This document shows, one piece after another, positions 34,561-44,258 of a DNA stretch of 64,000 nucleotides (position 1 is its first letter; every line of letters begins with the position of its first letter). The stretch spans positions 62,001-126,000 of the forward strand of contig CAIKHO010000074.1 of NCBI GenBank assembly GCA_903827245.1, read 5' to 3'. This DNA is from an uncultured Opitutia bacterium (GTDB taxonomy: Bacteria > Verrucomicrobiota > Verrucomicrobiia > Opitutales > Opitutaceae). Both the position numbers and the translations under genes were made by a program. Under the pieces are notes generated by a model. That model saw only the letters and a list, made by a program, of their open reading frames with translations. It was not told the DNA's origin and ran no database searches.

Positions 34561-34686
34561 GTGTCCCGATTTCCGATCCGATTCGATCGGTCTCGTTCTT
34601 CGTGCTCTTTCTCGTTCTCCCCTCCGAACGCCAAGCCGGGAACGAGAAAGAGAACGATTTTAAGCCAAGCCCAACGAAATCAGGAC
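34561..34686. repeat. Family B hairpin, copy B5
   Basis: GTCTCGTTCTTCGTGCTC and GAACGAGAAAGAGAACGAT arms. The outer ends GTGTCCCGATTTCCGATC and AACGAAATCAGGAC form an inverted terminal repeat. Confidence 0.8.
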
Positions 34687-34749
34687 GCTACCCGTACGCC
34701 TGTCGCCATGCCTGCTGGCGGGACTGCGAACAATCGCCGTTTCCCAGGG

Positions 34750-34861
34750 GTCGAACCGCAGCGATCGGTCTAGCAGCCGAGTTAACGAGGCTGGGTGGGG
34801 TGACTCACCTCAAACCAGCCTCCTCACGTCGGCTGCTACCGGCGACAGCCTCGTTCGGGCT
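34750..34861. repeat. Family A palindromic element, copy A5 (inverted orientation)
   Basis: Compared with A3 this is the complement: TAGCAGCCGAGTTAACGAGG then TGACTCACCTCAAACCAGC and CGTCGGCTGCTACCGGCGAC. The right end GTTCGGGCT meets the stop codon of the hybrid kinase gene. The 34392-34860 gap otherwise holds copy B5 and no gene. Confidence 0.85.
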
Positions 34862-36906
34862 CAGGCGGAGGCCAGAGCCAGTTGCGGCTCCGGGGCCTCG
34901 GGAGCCGGCGGCGTCGCGTGCAGCACCTCGGCCACTGCGTTGAGCAATTGTCCCGGGGTGGCCGGCTTGCGCAGCAGGGCGACGGCCTCATCCTCCAGAG
35001 TTCCCAGCAGAGGATTCGTCCGCTCGCCCGCGCTGAACGCAAGGATCGGCAACCCGGGGTTGATTTTGCGAAGCGCGTGGATGAGGGCTCGACCGTTCAT
35101 GATGGGCATCATGATGTCGGTGAGCACCATCGCCGCCTGCTCCCGGTGCTGGACATACACTGCCAGCGCCTCGGCGCCGTCGTTGGCCAGCAGCACGCGA
35201 TAATTGTGGGCCTCGAGCGTCAGCTTGGTGATCTGCCTCACCGTGTGGTCGTCGTCGGCCACGATGATCAGTTCGCCGTTTCCGGGCGTCAGACGCCGGG
35301 CGACGGGTTCCGTGCTCGCCTCCGCCGCCTCGCACCGCGGCAGGTAGACGAGAAACCGGCTGCCGCGCCCGACGTTGCTTTCAACCTCGATGAATCCCCG
35401 GTGGGCCCGGACAATCGAGGCCACGGTGGACAGGCCCAACCCCGTGCCCTTGCCGATTTCCTTCGTCGTGAAGAACGGCTCGAAGATCTTTTCCCGCATT
35501 TCCGGCGGCATGCCCATGCCCGAGTCGGCCACACCCAGGCGCACATAGCGCCCCGGCTTCACGTCGCCTTTTTCCCGGGCCTTATCCTCGCCGACCGGGA
35601 TCTCGTCGACCGTCAGGCGCAGTTCGCCGCCGTCCGGCATCGCGTCGCGGGCATTCACGCACAGGTTGACGAGGACCTGGTGAAGCTGGGTCGCATCGCC
35701 GAGCACCAGGCCGGTTTCCTTGCCCATCATGGAGGTCACCCGGATCGAGCAGGGCATCGTTTGCTGCATCAGCCCGCGCACCTCGTTGACCAGAAAGTCG
35801 ACGGCGGTGGGCTGCATCTCGCTTTCCCCGCCGCGGACGAACATGAGGACCTGCTTGACCATCTCGGCGCCGCGCCGGGTGGTGGTCCGGACCATGTCGA
35901 TGATCCGCTCGCGGTCGGCGTCGGGTGCATCGGCCATTAGCTCGGTCGCCATGAGGATCGGGGCAAAGACGTTGTTCAGGTCATGCGCGATGCCGCTCGC
36001 CAGCGCGCCGACGCTTTCCAGCCGCTGCGTGCGCATCGCCTGCTCGGCATTCTTCTTGCGCTCGGTGATGTCGGTATTGACGACCAGGATGGTCTTGGGT
36101 GTGCCGGCCTCGTCGCGGACCAGCGTCCAGCGCGACTCCACCGTCAATTCCCGGCCCATCCGGGTCCGGTGCCGCAGTTCCCCCGTCCATTCGCCGTCCC
36201 TCAGCGTGTCCTGCTCGGCCGGTCCCGCACCGGCCTCATTTTCCTCGCCGAGCAAATCCGACTCCCGCCGCCCGATCGCATCCCGCTCGGGGACGCCGTA
36301 GAGGCGCTCGGCGCTACGATTCCAATAGCTGATGACGCCCTGCAGGTCGCGGACATAAATCGCATCGCGTGCCTCGGCCAGGAGGTCGGCCTGTTCGCGC
36401 GCCTGCGCCTCCGTCCGCTTGCGGATGTCGATCTCGATCCGGAGGGCGTCGTTGGCGCGGCCGAGTTCCGCCGTGCGCTCGGCCACCCGGTGCTCCAGGT
36501 TGTCCCGCGCCGCCTGCAGTTCCACCTGGAGGCCGTGGTTCAGCAGCGCCATGTCGATCGCAATCTGGAGTTCGCGCTCCTTGAAAGGCTTCAACAAATA
36601 GCTCGACGGCCGGGAAAGCTTGGCCCGCTTCAGGGTCATTTCGTCCGAATTGGCCGTCAGGTAGACGACCGGGATGTTGTGGCGCTCCCGGATGGTCCCG
36701 CCCGCATCGATCCCGTCCATGCGCCCGCGCAGGCAGATGTCCATCAGCACCAGATCCGGCTTCAACTCGGTGGCCTTCGCCACCGCTTCCTCGCCGGTCG
36801 CTACCATGCCGCAGACCTCGTAGCCCAACTTCGGCAGGCGGCGGCTCAGGTCGAGCGCAATCAGGCTCTCATCCTCGACGATCAGGATCACGGCGGGGCG
36901 GTTCAT
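34861..36906 (-). CDS. Hybrid histidine kinase (receiver-PAS-kinase-receiver)
   Basis: A 681-residue cytoplasmic protein. The N-terminal receiver (about 5-120) has LIVEDESLIALDLS and the Asp in LVLMDICLRG. A coiled linker (LEHRVAERTAELGRANDAL) and a PAS domain (about 185-295, IYVRDLQGVISYWNRSAERL) follow. The histidine kinase has the H-box ASGIAHDLNNVFAPI, the N-box VNLCVNARDAMPDG and G-boxes DSGMGMPP and GKGTGLGLS. The C-terminal receiver (about 555-665) has VADDDHTVRQ, the Asp in MVLTDIMMP and a late LRKPATP. With no DNA-binding output it likely ends or relays a phosphorelay. Its start overlaps the stop of the permease-kinase fusion as ATGA. Confidence 0.93.
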   Translation of the reverse strand: MNRPAVILIVEDESLIALDLSRRLPKLGYEVCGMVATGEEAVAKATELKPDLVLMDICLRGRMDGIDAGGTIRERHNIPVVYLTANSDEMTLKRAKLSRPSSYLLKPFKERELQIAIDMALLNHGLQVELQAARDNLEHRVAERTAELGRANDALRIEIDIRKRTEAQAREQADLLAEARDAIYVRDLQGVISYWNRSAERLYGVPERDAIGRRESDLLGEENEAGAGPAEQDTLRDGEWTGELRHRTRMGRELTVESRWTLVRDEAGTPKTILVVNTDITERKKNAEQAMRTQRLESVGALASGIAHDLNNVFAPILMATELMADAPDADRERIIDMVRTTTRRGAEMVKQVLMFVRGGESEMQPTAVDFLVNEVRGLMQQTMPCSIRVTSMMGKETGLVLGDATQLHQVLVNLCVNARDAMPDGGELRLTVDEIPVGEDKAREKGDVKPGRYVRLGVADSGMGMPPEMREKIFEPFFTTKEIGKGTGLGLSTVASIVRAHRGFIEVESNVGRGSRFLVYLPRCEAAEASTEPVARRLTPGNGELIIVADDDHTVRQITKLTLEAHNYRVLLANDGAEALAVYVQHREQAAMVLTDIMMPIMNGRALIHALRKINPGLPILAFSAGERTNPLLGTLEDEAVALLRKPATPGQLLNAVAEVLHATPPAPEAPEPQLALASA

Positions 36907-39479
36907 AGTTGGGCGTATTCGTGCTCGTGGACCGTTACATCCTGCAGGGTGAGATCGAAGGTGGTGCCGCCATCCGGAGGAGATTTCACCTCGATCGTAC
37001 CCTGGAGCTGCTGGACCAGCGTGAAGACCAGCTGCATGCCCAGCGACTCGGTCTGGCGAAGATCCAGGCCGGCGGGAATGCCGCAGCCGGTGTCCGCCAC
37101 CTGGAGGAAGAGGCGGTCGTCACCCTGGCGCTTGAACGTCACGGTCAGCCGGCCTTTGCCGCCATCGGGAAACCCGTGCTTGTAGACATTGGAGATGAGC
37201 TCGTTGATGATCAGGCCGCAGGGCACCGCGGTGTCGATGCCCACGAAAACCTCCTCGGCGTCGAGGACGAACTCAATGTCACGGGCCGAGGAGCTGAAGG
37301 AACTCACGATGTTCTCGGTCAGCTCGTGCAGGTAATCGGTGAAGTCGATCCGGGCGAGGTCGACCGACTGGTAGAGTTTCTCGTGCACGAGCGCCATCGC
37401 GGCAATCCGGCCCTGGGTGTCGGTGATGATCGGGCGGGCCTGGTCGTCGGGCAGGTAATCGAGCTGCAGGTTCAGCAGGCTCGAAACCACCTGCATGTTG
37501 TTCTTAACCCGGTGGTGCACCTCCTTGAGCAAGGCGTCCTTCTCCTGCAGCGAGCTGCGGAGGGCCACCTGGGCGCGCTGCCGTTCATGCAGCTCCACCC
37601 GCAGGCGCTCGTTGGTCTCGGTCAGCGCGGCGCGCGACCGCAGCAGTCCCTCGCGCGCGCCCTCGAGACCGCCGGCCGCCCGGCCGATCCCTTCCTGGAG
37701 CAGGTTGAAATTTCGCGCCATCTCGCCGACCTCGTCCCGCGAGTTGAGCATGATCGGGCTGACCTCGAACCGGGCCTTCGCCGAGTCGAGGTCGCCGGCC
37801 GCGAGAGCCCGCATCGCGCGCTCGAAGTCCGCCATGGTGCCCTTGACCAGCTTGCTGGCCGCGGTGGAAACCTGAACCGCGGAGTGCGCAATCATGCCGG
37901 GCAGGATCAGTCCGACGCAGATCGTCAGCAGCGCGACCACGACAAAGATGTCCTCGAGCGCGGCGATCAGCGCCGTGTCATGCTGGGAAATGGAGGTCAC
38001 GGCGATGAGGTAGCCGACGGCGTCGAGCGTCAGCACGATGAGCATGGCTCCCGTAAGCTTGACGTGCAGCGTATGCGCGATGCCCGGGAGCCCTGCCTTG
38101 CTGCGGTCGGTGAACTTGCGCCAGGCGTACGCGGCTGCGCCGGAATAGGCGAAGGCGAAGCCGACGATCACCGTCAGGAGGCCGAACTGCTCGAAGCCAA
38201 GGACCACGGTGAGCCCCCAAATGGCGGCCGCGATCAGGCCGAGGACGATGGTCCCGCGCGGCGCCCGATAGGGTCTCTCCATGTCCGGTTCGCTGCGCCG
38301 GAGTAGCCAGACCGCCACGTTGGGCATCGCGATGCCGATGAGATAGGTGAGATTGGCCGCGGCAATCAGCCACACGGGGTCACCGATCAGGAGAAAGACG
38401 ATCGCCACGAACGCAGTCAGCAGGGTTGCTGCCCACGGCGCGTCGGTCCGCGAGCGCTTGGCGAGGAATTCCGGCAGGAGCCCGTCCTCCGAAAGCTGCG
38501 CGAGCGTCCGGGACGCCCCGGCGAGCGGCGCGATCGTGCCGTGAAACATGTTCATCATCATGAACCAGATCGCCGCACCCTTGGCCACACTGCCCAGCAA
38601 CGGAGCAAAGGTCGGTCCCAGTTCCAGCGCGAGATCCTTGCCCAGCGGTTCCGGCCCAAGCGTACCCAGCCAAACGACCGGCAGGATCACGAAGTAAAGC
38701 GTCGCCATCGCCGCGCTGGCGAACATGGCCCGGGGCACGTTCTTTTTCGGATCGATGGTCTCACCGACGTGACATGCCGCCTGCTCGAAGGCCGGCGCCG
38801 CAAAGCCCACGAGATAGAGGCCGGCCATGATGCTCGTCACCTGGCCAAACCAGCCGGAAAACGGGACCGTGAGATGATAACTGAAGGCTTGGTGCCAGTC
38901 GACGGTGCCACGCGCGATCGGGACAAAGGCGGATAGAAAGGCAAGCAAGGCCGAGACCGTCGCGAACGGCATGGCCAGCCGCATGACCCACTTGACGCCG
39001 CACAGGTTGACGATGGTGAAAAAGACGACGATGGCGGATGCGAGCAGGGGCACGGAAATCCACGGCAGGTACCATTGCTGGATGGCGGAAGCCGACAGCA
39101 GAGCCGTCAGGCCGCAGGTCGGCACCCAGCCCCACCAGTAACAAACGCCGGTGAGGTTCGCGAGGACCGGACTGAGCGGCCGAAAGGCCTCCGCACACGT
39201 CGCTGCAATCCCACCCACGCGGTTCGGGTACATCAGGATCAGCTCTGTCCATCCGGGAGTGGCCGCCCAGCTGAGCAGCAGCCCGGCAATCAGCAACGGC
39301 ACAGCAGCGCTGCCCTGCCCCGGAATCGCACCTTGGCCGATGAAGAGCGCCCCGATGAGGAACAAGCTCTGGTTGATGCCGCCCATCGCGACGCAAGTGG
39401 TGCCGAACCAGCCTATGGTGCGGGGGTGCGAGCGCGGAAGGGCCTGGTCTTCCCCGCTAGGTGATGCCTTCAGATTCAT
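36903..39479 (-). CDS. Amino acid permease (APC) fused to HAMP and HWE/HisKA_2-type histidine kinase
   Basis: An 858-residue transporter-sensor fusion. Residues about 20-445 are an APC-superfamily permease: the first unwound helix TTCVAMGGINQSLFLIGAL, LTGVCYWWGWVPTCGLTA, MAGLYLVGFAAPAFEQAACH, VGETIDPKKNVPRAM and MERPYRAPRGTIVLGLI. Two further helices (about 460-520) lead to a HAMP-like segment (MRALAAGDLDSAKARFEVSP, then NSRDEVGEMARNF), a coiled coil, the phospho-acceptor motif LLKEVHHRVKNNMQVVSSLL and a HATPase with NELISNVYKHGF and ADTGCGIP. ATG 39479 is preferred to TTG 39494. It is coupled by ATGA to the hybrid kinase. The closest idea in known biology is CbrA, a transporter domain of another family fused to a kinase. 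Confidence 0.9.
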   Translation of the reverse strand: MNLKASPSGEDQALPRSHPRTIGWFGTTCVAMGGINQSLFLIGALFIGQGAIPGQGSAAVPLLIAGLLLSWAATPGWTELILMYPNRVGGIAATCAEAFRPLSPVLANLTGVCYWWGWVPTCGLTALLSASAIQQWYLPWISVPLLASAIVVFFTIVNLCGVKWVMRLAMPFATVSALLAFLSAFVPIARGTVDWHQAFSYHLTVPFSGWFGQVTSIMAGLYLVGFAAPAFEQAACHVGETIDPKKNVPRAMFASAAMATLYFVILPVVWLGTLGPEPLGKDLALELGPTFAPLLGSVAKGAAIWFMMMNMFHGTIAPLAGASRTLAQLSEDGLLPEFLAKRSRTDAPWAATLLTAFVAIVFLLIGDPVWLIAAANLTYLIGIAMPNVAVWLLRRSEPDMERPYRAPRGTIVLGLIAAAIWGLTVVLGFEQFGLLTVIVGFAFAYSGAAAYAWRKFTDRSKAGLPGIAHTLHVKLTGAMLIVLTLDAVGYLIAVTSISQHDTALIAALEDIFVVVALLTICVGLILPGMIAHSAVQVSTAASKLVKGTMADFERAMRALAAGDLDSAKARFEVSPIMLNSRDEVGEMARNFNLLQEGIGRAAGGLEGAREGLLRSRAALTETNERLRVELHERQRAQVALRSSLQEKDALLKEVHHRVKNNMQVVSSLLNLQLDYLPDDQARPIITDTQGRIAAMALVHEKLYQSVDLARIDFTDYLHELTENIVSSFSSSARDIEFVLDAEEVFVGIDTAVPCGLIINELISNVYKHGFPDGGKGRLTVTFKRQGDDRLFLQVADTGCGIPAGLDLRQTESLGMQLVFTLVQQLQGTIEVKSPPDGGTTFDLTLQDVTVHEHEYAQL

Positions 39480-39602
39480 GAGGTGAATTTCCAAACATCT
39501 CTTTCGGTCCCACTTAAGCCGGACTTAAGGCAAGACAGGCGACGTAGTAGAACCACTTACTGGCATGACACATTTCGGCTGGGCATCTTTCAAAACCGCG
39601 AT

Positions 39603-39697
39603 TTGTCCTGTTTTCGTTCTTCTCGCCGCGCAATTGCGGTGTTTGAGACGCGACCAAGAGAACGATAATTTCGGATCGGAGATGAAATCAGGACAGT
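39603..39697. repeat. Family B element, copy B6 (degenerate)
   Basis: TTGTCCTGTTTTCGTTCTTC on the left and GATGAAATCAGGACAG on the right, with shortened arms (CCAAGAGAACGATAATTTC). It lies in the divergent gap 39480-39791. Confidence 0.65.
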
Positions 39698-39791
39698 ATC
39701 CGGCCGGCAGCCGGCTTGTCATCCCGCAAGGAATGGGATCGCATTTCCGCGCCCATCCCGGGCCAATCCCACCGCAAACCCATCAGACCTC

Positions 39792-40580
39792 GTGGCATTC
39801 TGGCTCAAAAAAGCGGTTTCCTTCTTTCTCATGCCGCTGCCCGTGTGCCTGCTGCTGATGTTCGCCGGCCTGTGGCTGCTGGGCAAACGCCCGCACCGGA
39901 AATCCGGGCGGCGACTCCTGGCGGCCGGCGTGATTCTGCTGCTTCTCGTCAGCAATAATCTCGTCAGTACCTGGCTCATCCTGCCCCTGGAGGGAAGTTA
40001 CCCGGCCATGACCGAGCTGGCTTCTGACCAAGCGCCGCCCACCGCCCTGGTCCGTTGTCGCTACGTGGTCGTGCTCGGCGGCGGTCATGGGGACATGGAG
40101 GCCCTTCCCGCTGTCAGCAAACTCAGCCCGTTTGCCCTTGCCCGCCTCACCGAGGGCGTCCGGTTGCTCCGCGCCCTGCCCGACGCGCGTCTCATCGTGA
40201 GCGGCCCCGGCATCGACGACCATCCCACGCACGCCTCCGTGCTGGCCGCGGCGGCCGTTTCACTCGGGGTCGCGTCCGAGCGCATCATCAGGATCGAGAC
40301 CGCGCGCGATACCGAGGACGAATCGCAGGCCGTGCGCCAGATCGTCGGCGACGCCCCCGTCGCCCTCGTCACTTCCGCCTGGCACATGCCGCGGGCCGCC
40401 GTGCTTTTCCAGCAGGCCGGCGTCGACGCCCTGCCCTGCCCGGCCGACTTTCTCGCCAAACCCGTCCCCGGCTGGCACGCCTCGGACTTCAATTGCGAGC
40501 CGGACGCCCTCAACCGCAGCACCTACGCGGTGCGCGAGTACATCGGCCGGGTGTGGCTCTGGCTGCGGGCGAAGGCGTGA
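39792..40580 (+). CDS. YdcF/ElyC-family DUF218 membrane protein
   Basis: A 262-residue protein from GTG 39792 with two N-terminal membrane helices (FFLMPLPVCLLLMFAGLWLL and LLAAGVILLLLVSNNLVSTW) and a DUF218 domain: RYVVVLGGGHGDMEALP, ARLTEGVRLLRALPDARLIV, IIRIETARDTEDESQAV, LVTSAWHMPRAAVLF and YAVREYIGRVWLWL. ElyC in E. coli affects peptidoglycan precursor and undecaprenyl-phosphate handling; the reaction is not known. It stands before the DUF47-pit pair but is separated by a C-type repeat. Confidence 0.85.
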   Translation: MAFWLKKAVSFFLMPLPVCLLLMFAGLWLLGKRPHRKSGRRLLAAGVILLLLVSNNLVSTWLILPLEGSYPAMTELASDQAPPTALVRCRYVVVLGGGHGDMEALPAVSKLSPFALARLTEGVRLLRALPDARLIVSGPGIDDHPTHASVLAAAAVSLGVASERIIRIETARDTEDESQAVRQIVGDAPVALVTSAWHMPRAAVLFQQAGVDALPCPADFLAKPVPGWHASDFNCEPDALNRSTYAVREYIGRVWLWLRAKA

Positions 40581-40643
40581 TTTCCATGACCGGCGGGAAA
40601 ATCATTCCCGTTCCCGGCAGTGCATCAGGTTGCCGGCAATCCG

Positions 40644-40716
40644 ATGGAGGAGCGGCTTTACGCCGCGAAGCATTGCTCGGCCGGCCCGATCCTCGCGCGT
40701 AAAGCCGCTCCTCCAT
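40644..40716. repeat. Family C REP-like hairpin, copy C4
   Basis: ATGGAGGAGCGGCTTTACGC pairs with GCGTAAAGCCGCTCCTCCAT, with compensating changes at the ends compared with the other copies. Confidence 0.85.
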
Positions 40717-40784
40717 TTTCAACCGATACTCCGGCCCAGAATTGTTTCGCCAACGTCACGCCGTCCATTACCTCAGACGAACCC

Positions 40785-41423
40785 ATGTTCTCCCTGAGAA
40801 AGCTCTTCGGCAAAGAGGAAAAGTTCTTCGACCTGCTCGAGGCCAGCGCAGAGGAAGCCCGGGTGAGCATCACCCTGCTTTCCCGCTACGTCCAGACCCT
40901 CGGTCCCGGCGGGCCCCCGGCCAACCTCGACGAGTTCATCCAGAGCCGCCGCAAGGACAAACGCATCACCCAGCAGATCACCGAGCAGCTCAGCCGCACC
41001 TTCGTGACCCCGCTCGAGCGCGAGGACATCGAGGCGCTCTCCTTCGCCCTCTACCGCATCCCGAAGACCGTGGAGAAAATCGTGGAGCGCCTTTCCATTT
41101 ATCCGGGCCGCGCGCCCCAGGAGGGCTTCCAGCGGCAGGCCCAGCTGCTCGAGCAGGCCGCCAGTGAGGTCGTCTTCATGGTCAAGCAGCTGCGCGGCGG
41201 CACCCACATGGAGAAAATCCGCGAGGCCCAGGACCGGCTCCAGTTCGCCGAGGGCGAGGCCGACAAGGTCATGCTCGGCCTGATCAAGGAACTTTACCAG
41301 GGACCCTGCGACGCCAAGGAGCTCGTCATCCTGCAGGACCTCTACGAACTCGTGGAGAAGGCCGTCGACCGCTGCCGTGACGCCGGCAACGTGGTCGTGC
41401 AGATCGTGCTGAAATACTCCTGA
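40785..41423 (+). CDS. DUF47/PhoU-like phosphate transport regulator
   Basis: A 212-residue, all-helical protein from ATG 40785. It belongs to the DUF47 (TIGR00153) family, which is distantly related to PhoU and normally sits before a Pit transporter. Family features: FGKEEKFFDLLEASAEEA at the start, LSRTFVTPLEREDIEALSFA with the conserved ED pair, VEKIVERLSIY and ELYELVEKAVDRCRDAGN-like text near the end. It probably controls or gates the Pit protein whose gene starts 13 bp downstream. Confidence 0.92.
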   Translation: MFSLRKLFGKEEKFFDLLEASAEEARVSITLLSRYVQTLGPGGPPANLDEFIQSRRKDKRITQQITEQLSRTFVTPLEREDIEALSFALYRIPKTVEKIVERLSIYPGRAPQEGFQRQAQLLEQAASEVVFMVKQLRGGTHMEKIREAQDRLQFAEGEADKVMLGLIKELYQGPCDAKELVILQDLYELVEKAVDRCRDAGNVVVQIVLKYS

Positions 41424-41436
41424 GCCCGGCGCCGCC

Positions 41437-42498
41437 ATGACGCTGTTCCTGCTCGTCCTGCTCGCTGCGTTTGCCTTCGAGTACATCAACGGCTTTCACG
41501 ACACCGCCAACGCGATCGCGACCGTGGTCTCGACCAAGGTGCTGACCCCGCGGCTGGCCATCGTCTGGGCGGCTTTCTGGAACCTGCTCGGCGCCCTGAT
41601 GGGCACGGCCGTGGCCACGACGATCGGCAAGGGCCTGATCGATACGAACGCCGTGACCATGGTCACGGTCCTGGCCGCGCTGCTCGGCGCCATCCTCTGG
41701 AATCTTTTCACCTGGTGGCTCGGTCTGCCGTCGAGCTCGAGCCACGCCCTGGTCGGCGGCCTCTGCGGCGCGGCCTTGGCGACGGCGGACGGCAACTGGA
41801 GCGTGTTGAAGTGGTCGTTCGTCGACGCCCACGGCGCGAGTGGCGGGCTCTGGCCCAAGGTGGTGCTGCCGATGTTCACATCCCCGCTGCTCGGATTTGT
41901 GCTCGGGGCGGCCCTGATGTTTCTCCTCACCACCCTGCTGCGCAAGGCCCGGCCCCGGCACATCAGCCTGTTCTTCGGCAAGGCGCAGCTGATCAGCGCC
42001 GGCTTCATGGGTTACGGCCACGGCTCGAATGACGCCCAGAAGACCATGGGGATCATCGCCCTCGCCCTTTTCACCGGCACCCAGTCGGGCGCGTTCAAGG
42101 ACCTGCCGCCCTGGCTCGCCTTTTTGCGCACCCCGGAGTTCGTGGTGCCCTATTGGGTGATGATCGCCTGCGCCGTGACGATGTCCGCAGGCACGGCCGC
42201 CGGCGGCTGGCGCATCATCCGCACGATGGGCCACAAGATGGTGAAACTGCAGCCGATCGACGGCTTTGCCGCCGAAACCAGCGCGGCCCTGATCATTTAC
42301 GGCGCCTCCACCATGGGCATCCCGGTCTCCACGACCCACGTCATCTCCACCTCCATCATGGGCGTCGGCGCCTCGAAGCGCCTGAGCGCCGTGAAATGGG
42401 GCGTCGTCGAGCGGATCGTCTGGGCCTGGGTGCTCACCCTGCCCGTGACCGGCCTGCTGGGCTACGGCTTGGTGCGTTTGATGAAACTCGCGATGTAG
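41437..42498 (+). CDS. pit: PiT-family low-affinity inorganic phosphate transporter
   Basis: A 353-residue membrane protein with the two inverted PHO4 signature regions: EYINGFHDTANAIATVVSTK near residue 15 and GYGHGSNDAQKTMGIIALAL near residue 190. The block VSTTHVISTSIMGVGASKR is typical of the C-terminal half. These carriers import metal-phosphate with protons and work when phosphate is plentiful. It forms a pair with the DUF47 gene and converges on the high-affinity pst operon across a family F repeat. Confidence 0.95.
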   Translation: MTLFLLVLLAAFAFEYINGFHDTANAIATVVSTKVLTPRLAIVWAAFWNLLGALMGTAVATTIGKGLIDTNAVTMVTVLAALLGAILWNLFTWWLGLPSSSSHALVGGLCGAALATADGNWSVLKWSFVDAHGASGGLWPKVVLPMFTSPLLGFVLGAALMFLLTTLLRKARPRHISLFFGKAQLISAGFMGYGHGSNDAQKTMGIIALALFTGTQSGAFKDLPPWLAFLRTPEFVVPYWVMIACAVTMSAGTAAGGWRIIRTMGHKMVKLQPIDGFAAETSAALIIYGASTMGIPVSTTHVISTSIMGVGASKRLSAVKWGVVERIVWAWVLTLPVTGLLGYGLVRLMKLAM

Positions 42499-42503
42499 GG
42501 GTC

Positions 42504-42555
42504 CTGTAGGCCAGGTCGCTGACCTGGCGCCGCCTCAGCGAGGCGGCCTGCAACA
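42504..42555. repeat. Family F double hairpin, copy F2
   Basis: CTGTAGGCC and GGCCTGCAACAG ends around CCAGGTCGCTGACCTGG and CCGCCTCAGCGAGGCGG. It has the same design as 26782-26830, with paired base changes that keep the stems. It lies between pit and phoU (convergent). Confidence 0.8.
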
Positions 42556-42664
42556 GAGGGACAGTCACAAGGAACGCCTCTGCACGATCCAAGGCAACGC
42601 GTCGCCCGCCAGATCCACCAATTACCAACTCCCAATTCCTCCGCCGCCCCGCGGCGGCGGCGCC

Positions 42665-43381
42665 TCACCCCACCCCGCCGTTTTTCTTGACCTCGTCCGT
42701 GTGCCGGACGTCCCGGCCTTTCGCGAGGTAGATCATCTCCTCGGCGATGTTGGTTGCGTGGTCCGCGATGCGCTCGAGGGACTTCGAGATGAACATGAGC
42801 TCGATCGCCCGGCTGATCGTGCCGGGTTTCTCGATCATGAAGCTGGTGAGCTCGCGGTAGAGCTGCTTGTTGATCGAGTCGACCTCGGCGTCCCGGCGGC
42901 AGACCGCCAGCGCCTTCTCGGTGTCGCCGTTGAGGAAGCAGTCCAGCGCGTCGCGCAGCATCTCGAGCGCGATGTTCGCCATCCGGGGAATGTCCACGTA
43001 CGGCTTGAGCGGCAGCTCGGCGCTGAGACGCACGGCGCGCTTGGCGATGCTGGTCGCCTCGTCGCCCACGCGCTCGAGGTCGTGGCTGGCCTTCATGCCC
43101 ACGATCACCAGCCGTAGCTCTGAGGCCACGGGGGCGCGCAGGTTCATGTACCGCATGGCCTCCTCGTCGATCTTGATCTCGAGCTGGTCGATCTCGTCGT
43201 CCGCCGCGATCACCTGGTCGGCCAGGGAGGTGTTGGACTCAACGAGGGCCTTGATGGCCGAGCGCACCTGGCTGGCAGCGGTCTCGCCCATCAGGATCAG
43301 GTTGGAGCGGAAACTTTCCAGCTCGGCGTCGAAAAAGCGTTTCATCGGGGCGGGAAATTCTGGCACGGGTTCGGTGGTCAT
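42665..43381 (-). CDS. phoU: Phosphate signalling protein PhoU
   Basis: A 238-residue protein with two three-helix PhoU repeats (FFDAELESFRSNLILMGETA, DDEIDQLEIKIDEEAMRYM, then HDLERVGDEATSIAKRAV in repeat 1 and SKSLERIADHATNIAEEMIY in repeat 2, the metal-cluster motifs). PhoU links the Pst transporter to the PhoR kinase and keeps the Pho regulon off when phosphate is abundant. Start at ATG 43381; an upstream ATG at 43414 would overlap pstB. It is last of the pst operon. Confidence 0.94.
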   Translation of the reverse strand: MTTEPVPEFPAPMKRFFDAELESFRSNLILMGETAASQVRSAIKALVESNTSLADQVIAADDEIDQLEIKIDEEAMRYMNLRAPVASELRLVIVGMKASHDLERVGDEATSIAKRAVRLSAELPLKPYVDIPRMANIALEMLRDALDCFLNGDTEKALAVCRRDAEVDSINKQLYRELTSFMIEKPGTISRAIELMFISKSLERIADHATNIAEEMIYLAKGRDVRHTDEVKKNGGVG

Positions 43382-43391
43382 GGTGGAGGAA

Positions 43392-44251
<860 letters not shown>

Positions 44252-44258
<7 letters not shown>

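Noticed and set aside
40750-40784. A possible Pho box before the DUF47-pit pair (CGTCACGCCGTCCATTACC)
   Set aside because: Only one good unit; the second is poor, and Pit systems are not usually PhoB-activated.
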